Assembly (NCBI GenBank): GCA_019420305.1
Contig: JAHZHL010000020.1
Coordinates: 140,819 to 204,818, forward strand
Direction of reading: 5' to 3'
From: Bacillota bacterium
GTDB taxonomy: Bacteria > Bacillota > Clostridia > Peptostreptococcales > Anaerovoracaceae
DNA: 64,000 nucleotides
Positions 61,192 to 64,000 of this stretch are shown here, one piece after another (positions within the stretch are counted from its first letter, which is position 1; each line of letters begins with the position of its first letter). The position numbers and the translations under genes are program-made. The notes under the pieces are model-generated. The model did not search any database. It had not been told where the DNA came from and saw only the letters and a program-made list of their open reading frames with translations.

Positions 61192-62586
61192 CTATTTCTT
61201 TAATCCGTATTTGCTCAGTTTGTAGCTCAGAGCCTGCCTGCTGATCCGCAGTTTTTCCGCTGCGGCCGTCATGCTGGGCGCAGTTCTGCACGCCTGCCGG
61301 ATCAGTTCTTTTTCAAAGCTTTCCACCATTTCCGTCAGAGAATGTTCTCCGTCCGGTTCCGGGATACTTGCGGAAAGCTCCGGTTTCACCGCTTCGCTGA
61401 CCTGTTTCTTCTCATACAGCAGGGTGTCCGGAAGTTCCTTCATGGTCAGTTCCTCCCCCTGCGCCATGTTGAATCCGTATTCAACCACATTTCGCAACTC
61501 CCGGATATTCCCCGGCCATGAATAGTTTAGCAGCATTTTCTGCGCCAGTTCGCTGTATCCGCGGATGTGCATACCTCTCTGCCGGTTGTAAATTTCAATA
61601 TAATGCCGGATCAAAACCGGAATATCCTGTTTTCGCTCCTGCAGCTGCGGCAGTCGTATTTCAACGACGCCCAGCCGGTAATACAAGTCTCTTCTCAGCT
61701 CTCCCGCGCTCAGAATATCTCTGGTATCGCGGTTGACCGCGGAAACGATGCGGACATCGATCTTCCGTTCCCGCTCTTCTCCGATCCTGCGAATTTTCTG
61801 TTCCTCCACAGCTTTCAGGAGTTTTCCCTGCAGGCTAATCTCCATAGAGTTCAGCTCGTCCAGGAACAAGGTTCCCCGGTTGGCCAGTTCAAAAAGTCCC
61901 CTTCTGTCCTCCGCTCCCGTATAGCTTCCCCGCGCGGTTCCAAACAGTGTGCTTTCCAAAAGACCCATGGGAATCGCCGAACAGTTCTGCGAAACAAAGG
62001 AACCGTCCGCCCTCCGGCTGTGACTGTGAATGGACTGGGCCGCCAGCTCCTTTCCGGTCCCGGTATCCCCGATGAGCATCACCGGAGAGTCTCCTTCCGC
62101 CGCTCGCCGGATCTGCTGCTTCACCTTTTTCATATAAGGATCTTCGGTAATCAGATCATCCAGGCAGTAAAGCCGGTCTTCCTGCAGTCTCGCGTTTTGC
62201 CGCTTTTGGATATCCTTGCTGCGGGGGCTTCCTTCGGGATCTAAAAGGATGACCCCTTCCACCGCGCCGATGATTTTGTTTCCCAGTTCAATGGGATATG
62301 TGCTGCAGGAAATCGTCATGGTCATTCCATTCCAGTCTGTCACGGTCTGTATTTCGTCTACAATCGGCTGCCCGGTTTTCATCACGCGGAACATCGTGCT
62401 TTCCGCTTCCGTCAAATCCGGATATACCTCCAAAAGGTGCCTTCCGGTGTATCCTTCATTTCCAATCGAACACTTTCCCGCGTCAATCACAGCCGTGTAT
62501 TCGATAATCCCTTCCCGGTTTGTAATCATAATCGAATCCACACTGTCGTATATGTTACTCAGTTGTTCCAGACAGTTTCCAAACAT
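61192..62586 (-). CDS. Sigma-54 dependent transcriptional activator, RocR-like
   Basis: A 464-residue activator. It has an N-terminal PAS-like sensor (1 to about 115, SIMITNREGIIEYT), an AAA+ domain with Walker A GDTGTGKE near 173, the sigma-54 contact loop GSYTGA (variant of GAFTGA) and Walker B GTLFLDEL, and a C-terminal Fis-type HTH (TAAAEKLRISRQALSYKLSKYG). It should bind the palindrome immediately downstream of its gene and activate the arginine-type operon when its PAS domain senses a ligand, as RocR does with arginine/ornithine. GAAGGGATTTT precedes the ATG. Confidence 0.92.
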   Translation of the reverse strand: MFGNCLEQLSNIYDSVDSIMITNREGIIEYTAVIDAGKCSIGNEGYTGRHLLEVYPDLTEAESTMFRVMKTGQPIVDEIQTVTDWNGMTMTISCSTYPIELGNKIIGAVEGVILLDPEGSPRSKDIQKRQNARLQEDRLYCLDDLITEDPYMKKVKQQIRRAAEGDSPVMLIGDTGTGKELAAQSIHSHSRRADGSFVSQNCSAIPMGLLESTLFGTARGSYTGAEDRRGLFELANRGTLFLDELNSMEISLQGKLLKAVEEQKIRRIGEERERKIDVRIVSAVNRDTRDILSAGELRRDLYYRLGVVEIRLPQLQERKQDIPVLIRHYIEIYNRQRGMHIRGYSELAQKMLLNYSWPGNIRELRNVVEYGFNMAQGEELTMKELPDTLLYEKKQVSEAVKPELSASIPEPDGEHSLTEMVESFEKELIRQACRTAPSMTAAAEKLRISRQALSYKLSKYGLKK

Positions 62587-62698
62587 AAAATCCCTTCTGT
62601 TCCAAGTTTTCTCATTGGTTTACTCTTTTATTATACAGGGCAACACCCGCATTTTGCAAGCCGTAGTTGGATTTGCTCCTTTTCTGCCGAAAGCTCGT

Positions 62699-63499
62699 TC
62701 AGCCGCAAAGGAATACTTTTATAATCCGATCGACCATCTTTCCATTAAAGGATCCATCCGGCGCGTTTGCTGTAACCAGCAGCCTGTCAAAAAGAAAAAT
62801 ACCGTTTTTCTGATACAGCTTCAGCTTCCAAACAGCCGATTCAAAGTAGTCCTCATCCTCCAGCATCCCGAAGTGTTCCCAGTAAACCGGGATATTCCGA
62901 TAAGGATCCAGCAGTTCAAAATCCGGATGAATGACGTGTTCCCCCAGTCTCAGCTCCTGGTCATAGCGAAACGGAATTCCGTTTGCCTCCAGGGAAGCCG
63001 CAATAATCAGTTCGCCTTTTGACTGGACGCATAATCCTCCCGGTGTAATATGAATCTTCTTCTCCGGGTTTCGCTGCTTGTCTCGCCGTGTATTTTTAAG
63101 CCACTGTATCTGGTTTTGATTCCCTGCCTCCCAGAAGCAGCGGTTCGGCAGAGGCCGGTACGCTCCGGGCAGGCTTGCCTGAATCAGATTTGGATCGTAG
63201 CTCTGATACCGCCGCAGGAACTGCTCTTCCGCCTGAATATTTTTCTGGAAGATCTTCATGCTCTCTTCCAGAAACCGTCTGATTTTCAAGGCTTCCACAT
63301 ATTCCTCGTTCTTCTTTGGGATGTACGTCTGGCACCGCGCTCCGTCATGAAAGGTCTGATTATAAAAGTAACGCTCCCCCTTCTTTTCTTTCACGCAAAG
63401 CACGCCTTTCGGCAGTTCCTCGCATTCGCGCTGGTATCTGCCCAGCAGCTTTCTCTGAAAATCGCAATCTGCCTTTACCTGCGATACTATATCATACAT
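62699..63499 (-). CDS. Protein with a nuclease-like C-terminal region, unknown function
   Basis: A 266-residue basic protein. The N-terminal half is helical and charged (MKIFQKNIQAEEQFLRRYQS). The C-terminal half has a SKGELIIAASLEANG helix, then HPDFELLDP and VYWEHFG, a pattern like the E-x-n-PD-(D/E)XK nuclease fold (Glu, Asp in HPDF, Glu in YWEH). Proteins of this kind occur as hypotheticals in gut Clostridia. I infer a DNA- or RNA-linked role but the lysine of a catalytic motif is not clear. It stands alone beside the repeat region at the end of the window. Confidence 0.65.
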   Translation of the reverse strand: MYDIVSQVKADCDFQRKLLGRYQRECEELPKGVLCVKEKKGERYFYNQTFHDGARCQTYIPKKNEEYVEALKIRRFLEESMKIFQKNIQAEEQFLRRYQSYDPNLIQASLPGAYRPLPNRCFWEAGNQNQIQWLKNTRRDKQRNPEKKIHITPGGLCVQSKGELIIAASLEANGIPFRYDQELRLGEHVIHPDFELLDPYRNIPVYWEHFGMLEDEDYFESAVWKLKLYQKNGIFLFDRLLVTANAPDGSFNGKMVDRIIKVFLCG

Positions 63500-63558
63500 G
63501 ATGCTCCTCCTGTCCTCATTTTATCTTTCTCAAATCCCATACCCTGTCTGAAGCTGGT

Positions 63559-63701
63559 GGTGCACACCGTTAATGCTTTTCTTCAAATTGCGTATAAAAA
63601 TCTCCCATTTCCGCAGATTTTCTCGCCAGATCCCCCGTTTTTCAGGCCTTTTTCCGCTGGTTTTATACGCAATTTTAAAATTTCTTCTCCCCGTGGGCAC
63701 C
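63559..63701. repeat. Palindromic 143-bp repeat, copy A
   Basis: This block is repeated at 63858-64000 with about 8 differences in 143 bp (near 94 percent). It has perfect 15-bp inverted arms AAATTGCGTATAAAA (63585-63599) and TTTTATACGCAATTT (63661-63675), and GTGCACAC-type ends. A further GTATACGCAATT lies just beyond (63706). The 63500-64000 stretch has no supported gene; open frames on its minus strand are antisense to nothing known and are treated as non-coding. Confidence 0.8.
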
Positions 63702-63857
63702 GTTTGTATACGCAATTCGTCAAAAATACACCGCCGTGTGCACCTCAGCTCTGCTCACCCCGACACCGCGGGTTTATCATCCTTATTTTACACTATATGT
63801 AATAATATGTAAATATATTTGTAAAAAAATTCCTGTTGCACAAAGAAGTTAAACGCC

Positions 63858-64000
63858 GGTGCACACCGTTGATGATTTTCTTCAAATTGCGTATAAAAAT
63901 CTCCCATTTCCACGGATTTTCTCGCCAGATCCCCCGCTTTTCGAACCTTTTTCCGCTGGTTTTATACGCAATTTTAAAATTTCTTCTCCCCGTGGGCACC
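63858..64000. repeat. Palindromic 143-bp repeat, copy B
   Basis: Direct copy of the block at 63559, shifted by 299 bp, with the same 15-bp arms (63884-63898 and 63960-63974). It runs to the window edge and may continue. Size, internal inverted repeats and lack of a gene fit a MITE-like or structured RNA-type element. Confidence 0.8.

Noticed and set aside
63530..63999. Small protein genes encoded in the terminal repeats (minus strand)
   Set aside because: The frame is open in both copies but lacks a start signal and tracks the palindromic repeat; structure explains conservation better.

Overview
The window looks like a chromosomal segment of a spore-forming, anaerobic Clostridia-type Firmicute. 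Pointers are two alpha/beta small acid-soluble spore proteins, a YlbJ/SpoVV-type sporulation membrane protein, an oxygen-independent ribonucleotide reductase (NrdD/NrdG), acetate kinase, strong GGAGG ribosome binding sites and a Gram-positive-type LexA box in front of recA. No tRNA, rRNA, CRISPR array, prophage or transposase gene was seen. Family-level taxonomy cannot be fixed from this window alone.

Layout. 1-2.6 kb: two adjacent GHKL/AgrC-type membrane sensor kinases. Each has lost a different half of the catalytic apparatus. 2.5-11.7 kb (minus): DUF4317, an SDR oxidoreductase, and the operon ftsK/spoIIIE-rimO-pgsA-cinA-recA. 11.8-13.8 kb (plus): asd-dapA of lysine/diaminopimelate synthesis. 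13.8-21.3 kb (minus): two related secreted amidases, rpmF, ackA, tmcAL and ylbJ.

21.4-39.9 kb (minus) is the accessory island, a polymorphic-toxin (Rhs) locus. It holds a 2232-codon Rhs gene with an AHH-type nuclease tip, missing its 5' end, and its presumed immunity gene. A displaced Rhs tip carrying a second toxin, with membrane immunity candidates, and a remnant of a third tip follow. There are three copies of an LHH-nuclease tail/immunity module and a run of toxin-less immunity-like genes (ankyrin lipoprotein, lipoprotein, small membrane proteins, acidic protein, HEAT protein). Three copies of a ~300 bp element made of four successive GGGCAAACA...TGTTTGCCC hairpins sit 25-47 bp beyond the stop codons of small cassette genes. 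One copy forms the 5' edge of the big Rhs gene. This hairpin-array element, its link to toxin/immunity cassettes and a pair change between copies is the most novel-looking signal in the window.

40-49 kb (minus): housekeeping genes (coiled-coil protein, coaD, rsmD, two SASPs, recG, asp23-like, rpmB, nrdDG with a NrdR-like operator, a GNAT). 49-55 kb: a lipoprotein and a Gld-like ABC transporter operon (ATPase, permease, GldG-like, DUF4340). 55-62.6 kb: glutamine synthetase, then an arginine-type catabolic cluster (amidinohydrolase of the DDAH fold, RocB-like peptidase, APC permease) with a sigma-54 promoter, a large inverted repeat that could be the enhancer, and a RocR-like sigma-54 activator upstream. 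62.7-64 kb: a protein with a nuclease-like C-terminal region and two direct copies of a palindromic 143 bp repeat; the second runs to the window edge.
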